Of a DNA stretch of 64,000 nt, positions 25,900-34,014 are shown piece by piece. Numbering within the stretch: position 1 is the first letter of the stretch; each line of letters opens with the position of its first letter. The notes beneath the pieces were generated by a model. It had not been told where the DNA came from, ran no database searches, and saw only the letters and a program-made list of their open reading frames with translations. The DNA lies in the NCBI GenBank assembly GCA_017303635.1, contig JAFLCG010000005.1, positions 372,001-436,000 of the forward strand, written 5' to 3'. The DNA is from Anaerolineae bacterium. Its GTDB lineage: Bacteria > Chloroflexota > Anaerolineae > Aggregatilineales > Phototrophicaceae. A program made the position numbers and the translations under genes.

Positions 25900-27673
25900 C
25901 AGGATTACCATCCCCTTCAACCAGCCGTTCGTCGGCATAAAGCCCTGAGCGGAGCGTGAAAAACTGCTCTGCCCAGGGTTTTAATTTGAAATCTACGATC
26001 TGCTCTACCCCCAAATCATAGGTGATGCTCTCAAACAGGTGACGTGCCATACCCTGTTTATCTTCATCGGTCGCTATTGACCACATCTGCGTCATGGCTT
26101 GAATGGCCTGCACACACATCGAGAGTTCCATCACCAGTTTTTCCCGGTCGGTGGTCTTTGCTCGCCATGACACAATTTCGCGCTCGTTCTGTTCAACCCG
26201 GCGCATATATTCTTGCCGCGTGATGCGCCCGTCCCCAAAAAGATCAATCGCAGCTTGAATACGCCGCTTACAAAGGGCAATGGCCTGTTCCTTCTTGGCC
26301 TCAGCGTCCTGTAAGTCTTCAGTGGGGGGATTGAGATGATCGGAGAGTTCCAACAGCCTGTCAAAACTCTCTGGATTGAGTTCCATGAGATGCACAAGCC
26401 GCATAAAGTCCGTTTCATACTTCTCTCGCGTCACCATTGTTTTGCCAGTTCCGCATTTGACGCCCGGTTTATGTCGATAGTATTTGCCGAGCTTGCCGGA
26501 TAACAATGAGCGAAGTTTAGGGTTGTTGTGCTTCTGGGCTAGCTGTTCACAATGGGCGCAATACGTGATGCCTGCTAAAGGATAGGAACGCGCTTTTCTA
26601 TTCACAGCATGAGTTGGGTGCCGCCCCGATGCGCGAGCTTGACGCGAATACGCAACTTGCGCCAGTAGGCCAACATCAAACACAGCCCGTTCTGGGTCAA
26701 GTTTCGGGATAATTTCATCTGCGAGAAATTCAGTTGGGTGCCGTTCCCGCGCCCGATTGCGGCTGACATAGCCGCCGTATTCGGCAAAGTTTGAGATAAC
26801 CCGGCGAATATCTTCTCTTTCGAGTGGTGAGGGGTTGCCATCCCGATCTCGGAATGCCCATCCTTCTTCATGGAGCTTGTCTAATATCTGTCCTTTGCCG
26901 ACTTGCTCCACATACAGGGTGAGAATGCGATACGCGCAGTCATAGTAGCCCCGCCAGATCGCATCAGGCGTAGGTGGAGTGTCACCAACAATACCCTTTA
27001 TCCACGTACCATCAGGCAGAAGCCAAGCACCCTCTTGGGTAGCAACCAGATAGCCGTCTTTGTTTCTGCGAGTTCCAAATGGTGGGAGGCCAACCGTTTT
27101 ACCTTCAGATTTCCGATGAGCAATATCAGCCTTCCGGCGCTCAGAAATATCGAGGGCATACCACTCGTCAAAGATCGCTGAGAGTTGAGCAAACATGCGT
27201 CCGTATGGAGTTGAGAAGTCAATTTGACGGCGGGGGTCAGCAATTACCAGCTTGATACCATGCTCATCGACAAAATCCAGCAAGTCACCGATGCGCCAGC
27301 CCTTACGGTGAAGACGTGCTAGATCATTGGCGACAATGGCAACCACATCCGGGTCACGCATTCGGCTCTTGAGGGCAAGCCAACCGGGACGGTTTTTCTC
27401 GTGCATTCCTGACTTGTGCTTCTCGGTATCTTCATACCACTCAGCTATCCACCCATTTGCATCGCATATAGCCTGAATATGCGCCCGTTGACGTTCAGGA
27501 CTAATCTGTTCAGTTGCATTGTCTGTTTCGTACTTACCCTTTCTCTTTTTGTCTGCCTTATCGCCTTCAGCTTCGATTTCATCTTCTTCTTTAACATGGA
27601 ACGTCCACGATTTACGGATATAGCAGAGGGCGGTTTTGCGCTCCACAGGTGAGATCGATAACTTATTTGCCAC
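25862..27673 (-). CDS. Large serine recombinase (integrase), 3' end antisense to tRNA-Glu
   Basis: A 603-aa large serine recombinase. The N-terminal catalytic domain starts CYIRKS with Ser22 as nucleophile, but a Lys/Glu-rich segment of about 35 residues (23-57) is inserted before the usual SPERQ helix. NDLARLHRKGWRIGDLLDF marks the end of the catalytic domain. The recombinase domain follows, then a zinc ribbon (Cys372, Cys375, Cys407) and a coiled-coil-like region at about 440-520. The last 13 codons read antisense through the tRNA (VALTGFEPVSSP), and the stop codon spans the anticodon positions. The gene shares 11 bp with the small upstream gene. It should catalyse integration and excision of the element. 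Confidence 0.92.
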   Translation of the reverse strand: MANKLSISPVERKTALCYIRKSWTFHVKEEDEIEAEGDKADKKRKGKYETDNATEQISPERQRAHIQAICDANGWIAEWYEDTEKHKSGMHEKNRPGWLALKSRMRDPDVVAIVANDLARLHRKGWRIGDLLDFVDEHGIKLVIADPRRQIDFSTPYGRMFAQLSAIFDEWYALDISERRKADIAHRKSEGKTVGLPPFGTRRNKDGYLVATQEGAWLLPDGTWIKGIVGDTPPTPDAIWRGYYDCAYRILTLYVEQVGKGQILDKLHEEGWAFRDRDGNPSPLEREDIRRVISNFAEYGGYVSRNRARERHPTEFLADEIIPKLDPERAVFDVGLLAQVAYSRQARASGRHPTHAVNRKARSYPLAGITYCAHCEQLAQKHNNPKLRSLLSGKLGKYYRHKPGVKCGTGKTMVTREKYETDFMRLVHLMELNPESFDRLLELSDHLNPPTEDLQDAEAKKEQAIALCKRRIQAAIDLFGDGRITRQEYMRRVEQNEREIVSWRAKTTDREKLVMELSMCVQAIQAMTQMWSIATDEDKQGMARHLFESITYDLGVEQIVDFKLKPWAEQFFTLRSGLYADERLVEGDGNPVALTGFEPVSSP

Positions 27674-27935
27674 GAGACACCCCTTTCTGTTTGACTACCC
27701 TTTTGGCACTAGGGTTGAATTGACCATTGCTTGCGTACTTTGCCAGGCTTTCAGCGTAGAAACTGAGAAAGTTGCTTAGTCCGCCAACGACTTCAGGATG
27801 GGTGTATTGAGTGTTTGTTCGGCCCAGCACGCTACAGGCTTCTATGGCCAGGCTACGCAGTAGCTGTGTTGACGGGGGAATGTATTGCGGAACTACTTTT
27901 TTCTGTTGGTCGAGTTGATTGTCATCATTTTTCAT
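27663..27935 (-). CDS. Small hypothetical protein in the recombinase operon
   Basis: Not recognised. 90 aa from the ATG at 27935, which has AAGGAG immediately upstream; an in-frame ATG at 27962 would add nine residues. Composition is hydrophilic with a basic C-terminus (SAKRVVKQKGVSRGK). No helix-turn-helix is obvious. Its position directly before and overlapping the integrase gene is where a recombination-directionality factor or regulator is often encoded; that role is inference only. Confidence 0.6.
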   Translation of the reverse strand: MKNDDNQLDQQKKVVPQYIPPSTQLLRSLAIEACSVLGRTNTQYTHPEVVGGLSNFLSFYAESLAKYASNGQFNPSAKRVVKQKGVSRGK

Positions 27936-27960
27936 TTTCTCCTTTCTGGGCGAATTTCCC

Positions 27961-28005
27961 AAAACAAAAAGTCGTCAACCGCTTGTTAAAGTGCAGTTGA
28001 CGACT
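27961..28005 (-). terminator. Intrinsic terminator ahead of the recombinase operon
   Basis: On the minus strand, a hairpin with perfect 10-bp arms (AGTCGTCAAC at 27970-27979 and GTTGACGACT at 27996-28005) is followed by TTTTTGTTTT. It lies only about 25 bp before the start of the small gene that begins the operon, so transcripts must pass it to reach the recombinase. Confidence 0.7.
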
Positions 28006-28126
28006 GAATACACAAAGCAATCGCAAAACGATATACTTGCGTCTTAGCCGACCATACTGCTAATCTCAGCGCGGTTGGTTAGCCCTTAGTAGGTATTTCC
28101 CGTACCTGCTAGGGGCGCAATCTATG
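28006..28126 (-). ncRNA. Candidate structured leader RNA of the recombinase operon
   Basis: Minus-strand RNA between a promoter and an intrinsic terminator. Stem P1 pairs UUGCGCC (28120-28114) with GACGCAA (28043-28037). P2 pairs a CCCCUAGCAGGUA arm (28115-28103) with UACCUACUAAGGG (28095-28083), 11 of 13 matching. GCUAA (28083-28079), UUAGC (28063-28059) and GCUAA (28048-28044) allow two mutually exclusive short helices. No known riboswitch or ribozyme class was recognised. It could be a regulatory leader or a separate small RNA. Confidence 0.4.
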
Positions 28127-28132
28127 ACTCAT

Positions 28133-28161
28133 AGTATATGACTCTTTTGTGATAAGTTCAA
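28133..28161 (-). promoter_or_regulatory. Promoter of the leader/recombinase transcript
   Basis: Minus strand TTGAAC (28161-28156), exactly 17 bp, then TATACT (28138-28133). The predicted start is near 28126, just before the first strand of the leader's closing stem. Confidence 0.6.
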
Positions 28162-28442
28162 TAACTCTAATAAAGAGCGTCAAATGTCATGGGCAATAGC
28201 AATCGATGAGATGAGAGGGGTAATGAGGATAGTGGAGACGGTAGAGTTGACGCGAGTTCCACAGAAAGACAAACAGCTTGATGGCACAACGCAGGGTCTG
28301 GAGGCAACGGGAAAAGCAGCGGGATTTGCGAGCTAAGCGTACTAAGTAGTAGCGCACTGCCAGAATCCGTTCTAAAATATGTAAAGGTTCTTTCGTGTCC
28401 AACTTCTTCCGGTCACATATAGAATAGAAATGGAGAATCTAA
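28162..28442. other. Intergenic region before the second sugar transporter
   Basis: No firm gene. A 50-codon plus-strand frame (28184-28336, MSWAIAIDEMRG...) has no clear ribosome site and may be chance. GGAGAA 7 bp before 28443 is the ribosome site of the binding-protein gene. A promoter for that gene may lie around TATAGAAT (about 28421), but no matching -35 box was found. Confidence 0.4.
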
Positions 28443-29741
28443 ATGAATAGGAAAAGATTAACCCGTCGTGATTTCCTAAAGACATCCGCCTTGGCTGGAG
28501 CCGGATTGCTCTTGGGTGCTAATGCTCCAAGATCATCTAAAGCACAGGAAACTGTTGTCATACGAGTATGGGGAGGTAATAAAGATATCATCGATACCAA
28601 ACCATTCTTCGACGCGTATACGGCAAGACATGAGAACGTGGTGTTTGAGCTTCTAAATCAAGCTGACTACAATGCGGCCAGACTTGTTCTACAATCTGAT
28701 TCTGTGGACATTCTTTTGAACAATCCTGGATGGGCAGAAACTGATCCGTTAATTCGGGCTGGCCTGTTAAAAGACATGACTGAGTATTGGGATGTGTATA
28801 ATTGGGATGATCGCTTCACCGACTTTGGCAAGCTGAATGTAAGCCTCGATGGTAAGGTGTACGGGACGCCGAATGAGCAAGCCTTTATCGCCTACATGTA
28901 CAATGCCGAGACCTTCAGGAGGCACGGACTGACCGGTAATGAGGATCCACAGACCTATGACGAATTCATAGAGATCTTGCAGGTTTTGAGGGACGGAGGT
29001 GAATCCCCCATTATTTCTGGACTGCGCGGGGACAGTCAAACGGACATGCTCTTTGCACCATTTGTTCAAGCGGCTGTGGGTAGAAGAGGTATGGAAAACC
29101 TCTTATTCGGAGATGGTAAATGGACCGATCCAGCTATTGTAGAGGCGACCAATCGGATGATAGCTTTAGCTACAGATGGCTATTTTGACATGAGTGGTTT
29201 AGCCCTAGACTACACCGAGGCACTTGGACGCTTTCTCGAAGGCAGAAATCCGATTTGGACTGGTGGAGTTTGGGCGAATGCCGCCATAAGTGAGGCCTTT
29301 GGTGGCTCTGACAAATATGGCTTTTTCACAGTACCACCGTGGGATAATTCCATTCCGATTGGCTATCCGGGTGGCATTGGCTCAATCTACGCGATTTCCG
29401 CTAACTCACCGGTCGCTGACATTGCAGCAGATGTATTGGACTCCTTTTTCAACGAAGAGGCGCTACGCATGTGGGTGGAGGATCTACAGATATTCCCACC
29501 CGTGAAAGCCGATTTTTCGAGCTATGAGTTGACTCCTCAGCAAATCAGGCAAACCCAGATAGCACAGATGCCTGATGGAATTGGTTACTGGCTTGTGGTT
29601 TACATGCCACCTGACATGCTTGATCTCTTCAAATCGGGAGGCGCCGGCTTGCTTAATGGGCAAATAACAGCAGAGGATTGGTTGGCGGAAATGCAAGCCG
29701 GATGGGAGAGAGGTCTGGAAGAAGGCACAATCCCACGTTAA
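28443..29741 (+). CDS. Sugar ABC transporter substrate-binding protein with Tat signal
   Basis: A 432-aa family-1 solute-binding protein. The N-terminus carries a twin-arginine signal (TRRDFLK at residues 7-13, followed by a hydrophobic, Ala/Gly-rich stretch and a cut near KAQE), so it should be exported folded. The mature part has the two-lobe sugar-binder layout with FFDAYTARHENVVFEL and the late WLAEMQAGWERGLEEG helix. It heads a second CUT1-type importer. Its AT-richer composition differs from the transporter at 0.1-3.5 kb, in line with a transferred region. Confidence 0.9.
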   Translation: MNRKRLTRRDFLKTSALAGAGLLLGANAPRSSKAQETVVIRVWGGNKDIIDTKPFFDAYTARHENVVFELLNQADYNAARLVLQSDSVDILLNNPGWAETDPLIRAGLLKDMTEYWDVYNWDDRFTDFGKLNVSLDGKVYGTPNEQAFIAYMYNAETFRRHGLTGNEDPQTYDEFIEILQVLRDGGESPIISGLRGDSQTDMLFAPFVQAAVGRRGMENLLFGDGKWTDPAIVEATNRMIALATDGYFDMSGLALDYTEALGRFLEGRNPIWTGGVWANAAISEAFGGSDKYGFFTVPPWDNSIPIGYPGGIGSIYAISANSPVADIAADVLDSFFNEEALRMWVEDLQIFPPVKADFSSYELTPQQIRQTQIAQMPDGIGYWLVVYMPPDMLDLFKSGGAGLLNGQITAEDWLAEMQAGWERGLEEGTIPR

Positions 29742-29772
29742 AGAACCGGAATAGCTTGAACAACAATACACT

Positions 29773-29810
29773 CGCCACTTGAACGCTGAACTTAAACCGT
29801 TCAAGTGGCG
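29773..29810 (+). terminator. Long perfect hairpin after the binding-protein gene
   Basis: CGCCACTTGAACG (29773-29785) and its exact complement (29798-29810) form a 13-bp stem 31 bp after the stop codon. AATAACT follows instead of a T-run, so it more likely stabilises the binding-protein message or only partly terminates. Confidence 0.55.
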
Positions 29811-29845
29811 AATAACTGGGTACGATGAGACATTCAGACGATTAT

Positions 29846-30041
29846 CAATACCTGTGCCAAAACTTGAGTACTCTGCTTATTCTGTTGAGCGAAACATGAG
29901 TTGATAGTTTTTGAGAGTTTGCAAATTAAATCATAAGCCCTTGCTTCGCATGTTGATTTAATTTCTGCATCTATTCACTCGGTAGAAGCGTTTGACCGAA
30001 CATCGCGGAGTTCGCTCAACGAAAAATTGGCACAGGTATTG
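29846..30041. mobile_element. MITE-like 196-bp element with terminal inverted repeats and target duplication
   Basis: Perfect 15-bp terminal inverted repeats (CAATACCTGTGCCAA at 29846-29860; complement at 30027-30041) are bounded on both sides by the direct repeat GATTAT (29840-29845 and 30042-30047). Inside are two more nested pairs: GTTGAGCGAA/TTCGCTCAAC (29884-29893, 30011-30020) and AAATTAAATCA/TGATTTAATTT (29923-29933, 29954-29964). There is no coding capacity. Size, ends and duplication fit a non-autonomous transposable element. It sits between the binding-protein and permease genes and fills most of that 344-bp gap. Confidence 0.7.
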
Positions 30042-30085
30042 GATTATAACAGGCCAAAGAATTGAAATGATGTGTAGAACGAGCT

Positions 30086-30991
30086 ATGCAATTCACAAAG
30101 TCAAAAGATATTAAAGTAGGCTTAAGAAGACATCTCATAGGTTGGATGTTCCTTCTGCCCGCCATCCTAATATATGCTCTCTTTCTCTTGATTCCCATTG
30201 GGGAGACCATCTTGCTGAGTTTCTTCGAGTGGGATGGTCTAAACCAACCTATCTTCATTGGACTTGCAAACTATGAACGATTGTTCACAGATCGTTATTT
30301 TTGGTTGTCCTTAGGACATACCCTCACCTGGATGGTTCTTGGCGTTTTACTTACTGTCGGCATGGCAATGATGCTTGCTGTATTAGTAGAGGACGGTAAA
30401 GTTCGTGGAAGACAGTTCTTTAGGTACATATTCTTTATTCCTCATATTATGTCGATCGCAGTGGCTGCTCGTATTTGGACGGCACTTTATGAACCCAGCT
30501 ATGGTTTGATAAACAGCGTTCTAAATCTCTTGGGACTAGAATCTCAAGCTCGAATATGGCTTGGAGACCCACAAGTAGCGCTTCCAGCAATCATTGTGGC
30601 ATGGGCATGGCATCTCTTCGGTTTTCTGTTTGTTTTGTACGTGGCGGGGCTCCAGGGACTAAACAGGGAACTATACGATGCAGCCCACGTAGATGGTGCT
30701 AATGGCTTGCAGGTCTTCTGGCATGTAACACTGCCCAGTCTAAACCGGGTCCACACCATGGTCTTATCCCTAGCCATCATTGCCAGTCTGAACCCCTTCG
30801 GTGTAGTGCGTACCATGACGGGTGGGGGTCCCTTTTATGCCACAGAAGTACTTCCAAGCCTTCTTTACGAGCAAGGCTTGGTTCAGAATCGCCTAGGTTA
30901 CGCCTCTACAACCGGAGTAATCCTTGCGATAATGACTTTTGTGATCACCCTGGTTTTCATACGCCTTAGAGAGCACGTTGAGGAATCATGA
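30086..30991 (+). CDS. Carbohydrate ABC transporter permease (MalF/UgpA type)
   Basis: A 301-aa permease with six helices and the EAA loop ELYDAAHVDGANGLQVFWHV near residue 205. It begins with a basic cytoplasmic tail and HLIGWMFLLPAILIY as the first helix. Separated from its binding-protein gene by a hairpin and the MITE-like element, and joined to the next permease by a 4-bp ATGA overlap. The ribosome site is weak (GAACGAG). Confidence 0.9.
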   Translation: MQFTKSKDIKVGLRRHLIGWMFLLPAILIYALFLLIPIGETILLSFFEWDGLNQPIFIGLANYERLFTDRYFWLSLGHTLTWMVLGVLLTVGMAMMLAVLVEDGKVRGRQFFRYIFFIPHIMSIAVAARIWTALYEPSYGLINSVLNLLGLESQARIWLGDPQVALPAIIVAWAWHLFGFLFVLYVAGLQGLNRELYDAAHVDGANGLQVFWHVTLPSLNRVHTMVLSLAIIASLNPFGVVRTMTGGGPFYATEVLPSLLYEQGLVQNRLGYASTTGVILAIMTFVITLVFIRLREHVEES

Positions 30992-31887
30992 ATCCCAAAG
31001 CAACCAATAGTGTTCACGATAGGGATTCGAAAAATACTGGATTGAAGTCGAACACTAAGGTTGTTGGCTGGGTAGGGCATTGTGCAACGTATATCTTGCT
31101 TATAGTCGCTGGTGTAGTCACGTTAGTACCCGTGATATGGGTAATCATATCAAGCTTACGGGAGAGCAGCGCAGTCGTCGCAATCCCATTGGGTCTACCA
31201 AATCCGCCTCAGTGGTCGAATTACACTTATGCCTGGGAAGCAGGAAAAGTTAGAGTATCTTTCCGCAACAGCCTGATTATTACAAGTGCATCTACATTCT
31301 TAGTGATTGGGGCATCTACACTGGCCGGATATTCACTGGCGAGGCTAAAATTCTTTGGTCGGACATCCTTGTTTTCCGTCTTCATTCTTGGATTGATGAT
31401 TCCTTTCGAGGCGATGATGGTCCCATTTTACTTTCGGATGTGGAACTTTGGTTTACTCAATAATCCTTTGTCCGTTATTTTGAGCTTCACAGCATTCACA
31501 ATACCAGCAGGTACGTTGATTATGCGGGCTTTCTATGCCGAAATTCCCCAGGAAATTGAGGATGCTGCTCGTGTGGATGGCTGTTCCGAGTTCCAGCTAT
31601 TCCTGTGGATAATGCTCCCTATAGCTAAACCAGGTGTTGTATCTCTAGCTATAGTGGCTACAGTATGGTCTTGGAATGATTTTACCCGTCCATTGCTGCT
31701 ATTACAAAATCCCGATGCCCGCACATTACCGTTAGCAATCATCAATTTTCAGGGAGCATACGGACTTATTGATGTAGCACCACTCTTTGCCGCCGCTGTG
31801 ATCTCATTTCTGCCAATCCTCTTGGCTTATTTCATTCTGCAAAAGCAATTTCTCCAGGGTATTATGTCGGGGGCGATCAAGGGATAA
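30988..31887 (+). CDS. Carbohydrate ABC transporter permease (MalG/AraQ type)
   Basis: A 299-aa permease with a hydrophilic N-terminal extension of about 30 residues, six helices and the EAA loop EIEDAARVDGCSEFQLFLW near residue 190. Its start overlaps the preceding permease stop. It ends the operon; no ATPase gene follows, so this importer, like the first one, must use a shared ATPase. Confidence 0.9.
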   Translation: MNPKATNSVHDRDSKNTGLKSNTKVVGWVGHCATYILLIVAGVVTLVPVIWVIISSLRESSAVVAIPLGLPNPPQWSNYTYAWEAGKVRVSFRNSLIITSASTFLVIGASTLAGYSLARLKFFGRTSLFSVFILGLMIPFEAMMVPFYFRMWNFGLLNNPLSVILSFTAFTIPAGTLIMRAFYAEIPQEIEDAARVDGCSEFQLFLWIMLPIAKPGVVSLAIVATVWSWNDFTRPLLLLQNPDARTLPLAIINFQGAYGLIDVAPLFAAAVISFLPILLAYFILQKQFLQGIMSGAIKG

Positions 31888-31968
31888 ACTTCATATTTGG
31901 CGCTGCCACTTTTCTCATTTCCCTCAACAATGGTAGTCATCACATATTACATTTTCGAGGAAACCATC

Positions 31969-32835
31969 TTAGCGATATCGTGTCCGATGCTGCTTGTCAA
32001 GCTTCTCTTGCTGTTTCAATAGTTTGACCTCACTTCCATTTACCAGTTTCCGACCATCGCGACTTGCATACATCAGAAACGTATTGAACAAACTGACCCA
32101 CTGGTCTATGTTAAACTCTGTTGGCTTCAAATTAAGGGGAACACTTTGAGAAATGATTGCAAGTTGCTTTCCAGTGAAAACCTTCTTGAACGCATCTCGA
32201 ACAGTTGGTTGCCACTGCGTGTAGCCATAGACAATGAAATCTCGGAATTGATTGATGTCCTTTTCTGGAATCAAGGGCTTTATTCGTTTGTGAATGTGAA
32301 TCATTACAATCTGGACTTGAGGTCGTGGCTCAAATTCAGCTTCTGAAATAGTGCGCTTGATTTGTATCTCAAATTTGATCTTAAGTAGCAATGCTACTAA
32401 TGTGTTTTTGCCATAGGGTTTACCAACAAACCGTGCAGCAGCAGCTTTTTGCATAATCAAGTAGGCATCAACCGGTGAATTTTCAGTTTCAGTCAACTTT
32501 CGCATAATATCCGCAGTCAAGTTAAAAGGTATATTTGAAAACACTTTATACTTTATATCTGGCAAGGGCCAAGATAAAAAGTCAGCTATCTCAAGATGAA
32601 GTTTCTCAGTTTGTCTAAGGACATCTGGCAGTCTGTCTGCTAGACTTACATCCTTTTCTATAGCAATCACCTTATTTGCCAATCGTACAAGTTGAGTAGT
32701 AATAATACCTTTTCCAGGCCCAATCTCTAGAACAACATCATCTGCCGTGATGTTTGTCAGGTTGAGAAGCTCGTTGACTAATTCACGTCGTTTAATAAAG
32801 TTTTGAGAGTGAGAAAGCTTTCTTGTATCTGCCAT
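31969..32835 (-). CDS. Erm-type 23S rRNA adenine N6-methyltransferase
   Basis: A 288-aa Rossmann-fold rRNA adenine methylase. SAM motif I VLEIGPGKGIIT (35-46), acidic loop IEKDVSL, and the catalytic N-I-P-F tetrad (101-104) within VFSNIPFNL. QNFIKRRELVNELL at the N-terminus follows the Erm pattern. The alternative is KsgA/RsmA, a housekeeping 16S enzyme; the NIPF form, the basic C-terminal extension (LLKQQEKLDKQHRTRYR) and the accessory setting favour Erm, which methylates A2058 and gives macrolide-lincosamide-streptogramin resistance. This is not proven here. Ribosome site AAAAGGTG precedes ATG. Confidence 0.8.
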   Translation of the reverse strand: MADTRKLSHSQNFIKRRELVNELLNLTNITADDVVLEIGPGKGIITTQLVRLANKVIAIEKDVSLADRLPDVLRQTEKLHLEIADFLSWPLPDIKYKVFSNIPFNLTADIMRKLTETENSPVDAYLIMQKAAAARFVGKPYGKNTLVALLLKIKFEIQIKRTISEAEFEPRPQVQIVMIHIHKRIKPLIPEKDINQFRDFIVYGYTQWQPTVRDAFKKVFTGKQLAIISQSVPLNLKPTEFNIDQWVSLFNTFLMYASRDGRKLVNGSEVKLLKQQEKLDKQHRTRYR

Positions 32836-32870
32836 TTGTTCACCTTTTCTGAATTTACGTGACGAAAAAG

Positions 32871-32876
32871 ATTATA
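32871..32876 (-). promoter_or_regulatory. -10 box of the Erm-type gene
   Basis: Perfect TATAAT on the minus strand, with a weak TTTATT 17 bp upstream. The predicted untranslated leader is only about 29 nt and holds just the ribosome site, so no leader peptide or attenuator typical of inducible erm genes fits. Constitutive expression is predicted. Confidence 0.5.
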
Positions 32877-32879
32877 CTC

Positions 32880-33353
32880 TAAACGCTGTGGTCAATAAAC
32901 TGTCACGCCTCGCATTCTTCTGCAGATTTGGGGCAAAGAATCTAACGGGACAGAGCAAGCGAATATGCAGCAAATCCAATTCTGTTCACACATGCATCTG
33001 CCGTATGACCAACTTGATACTCCAATTTATTGAGAGTGCTTCCTGAACCACAGCCAGATATCGGTGCAATTCTTTCAAATCAGATGACAGGAGCTTCTGC
33101 CCAAGCGCAAAGGATAGGTCACAAGACGCATGACACTAAATTTACAATAATACACTATGCAAATATGATAAAGTTTTATTGTCTTTAGATAGGGTAAAAA
33201 CCCCTGCCTTTAGGCGGGCCGTTTTAACCAGTCATTCAAGGCGGGGCATGAACGCTGACAGAAACTGCTCAGTCAACCTACTTCGAGGCACAATGGAGAA
33301 CGACCTTCTGGTACAAGATCGTTAAGTTGAATAGGCTACGGATACTTCTTTAG
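32880..33353. other. Gene-free interval with an IS200/IS605-like terminal hairpin
   Basis: No open frame of note. At 33201-33218, CCCCTGCCTTTAGGCGGG forms a short stem with a TTTA loop; this GCC-TTTA-GGC hairpin style is characteristic of IS200/IS605-type element ends. A similar ACCGCCTTTAGGCAGT lies at 33379-33394, inside the end of the resolvase gene. No tnpA or tnpB remnant was found between them. Confidence 0.35.
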
Positions 33354-33360
33354 GCGACTT

Positions 33361-34014
33361 TCAGTCGCAAGCAAAGGTACCGCCTTTAGGCAGTAATCGT
33401 TTACTAACAAGGCTGTGCATTGTGATCCACCTACTCAAGTTTCCTTCAGTTGTTCCATATTTGTCTGCAATGAATCTTTGCTTGACCCCATTCTTGAGCA
33501 TTGCCTCAATCTCGACCCGATACTGATCCAACTTGCTCTTTCCCTTCCCTCGTGGCCTGCCTAACTTAATCCCGGCCTTCTTTCTGGCAGCCAACGCTTC
33601 CTTAGTTCTGGCACTGATGAGATCACGTTCGATCTCAGCAGCCATTGAAAATGCCATTGCAATGATCTTGGATTGAATGGTTTGGTCAAGTTGCCAGTTG
33701 CCCTTTACGGCGAATATGTTCAATCGTTTTTGCGAGGCAACGCTCAATATCTCCATGCACTCCAGCATCGACCGACCTAAGCGGGATAGCTCGCTGACTA
33801 TGAGAGTGTCCCCTGGTTGTGCGGTTTCGATGATCTTGGCAATGGCTCGTTGTTTCCACGAGACGCGACCGGAAACGGTTTCCTCGACCCATTCTACAGT
33901 GCCCAACTTCTTGTCATTGGCAAGTTTCAGTATGTCGTACTTGTTCTTTTCGAGGTCTTGCTCGCTGGTCGAGACGCGAAGATAGGCAGTAGTGCGGGGT
34001 TGGTTGGTGGTCAT
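33361..34014 (-). CDS. Small serine recombinase (resolvase/invertase)
   Basis: A 217-aa protein with a complete resolvase catalytic domain: AYLRVSTSEQ with Ser15, VSELSRLGRS, and the dimer helix FSMAAEIERDLISARTKEAL. LGRPRGKGKS and a C-terminal helix-turn-helix region (GVKQRFIADKYGTTEGNLSRW) follow. Such enzymes resolve cointegrates or invert DNA segments. Catalysis at the N-terminus rules out the IS607 transposase arrangement. The C-terminal end (LLPKGGTFACD) is encoded by a GCC-TTTA-GGC hairpin, and the stop codon lies in another palindrome (33354-33368). Confidence 0.9.
   Translation of the reverse strand: MTTNQPRTTAYLRVSTSEQDLEKNKYDILKLANDKKLGTVEWVEETVSGRVSWKQRAIAKIIETAQPGDTLIVSELSRLGRSMLECMEILSVASQKRLNIFAVKGNWQLDQTIQSKIIAMAFSMAAEIERDLISARTKEALAARKKAGIKLGRPRGKGKSKLDQYRVEIEAMLKNGVKQRFIADKYGTTEGNLSRWITMHSLVSKRLLPKGGTFACD

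Noticed and set aside
28037..28120. tRNA-like gene on the plus strand (7-bp end pairing, CTCAGCGCGGTTGGTTAG resembling a D arm)
   Set aside because: No T arm (GGTTCRAATCC) and no 7-nt anticodon loop can be drawn; the promoter and terminator place the RNA on the minus strand.
31969..32835. Housekeeping KsgA/RsmA for the rRNA methylase
   Set aside because: NIPF tetrad, basic C-terminal tail and location within an accessory region fit Erm better, though without a phylogeny this stays open.
33361..34014. IS607 TnpA for the small serine recombinase
   Set aside because: IS607 transposases carry an N-terminal MerR-like domain before the catalytic part; here catalysis is N-terminal and the helix-turn-helix C-terminal.
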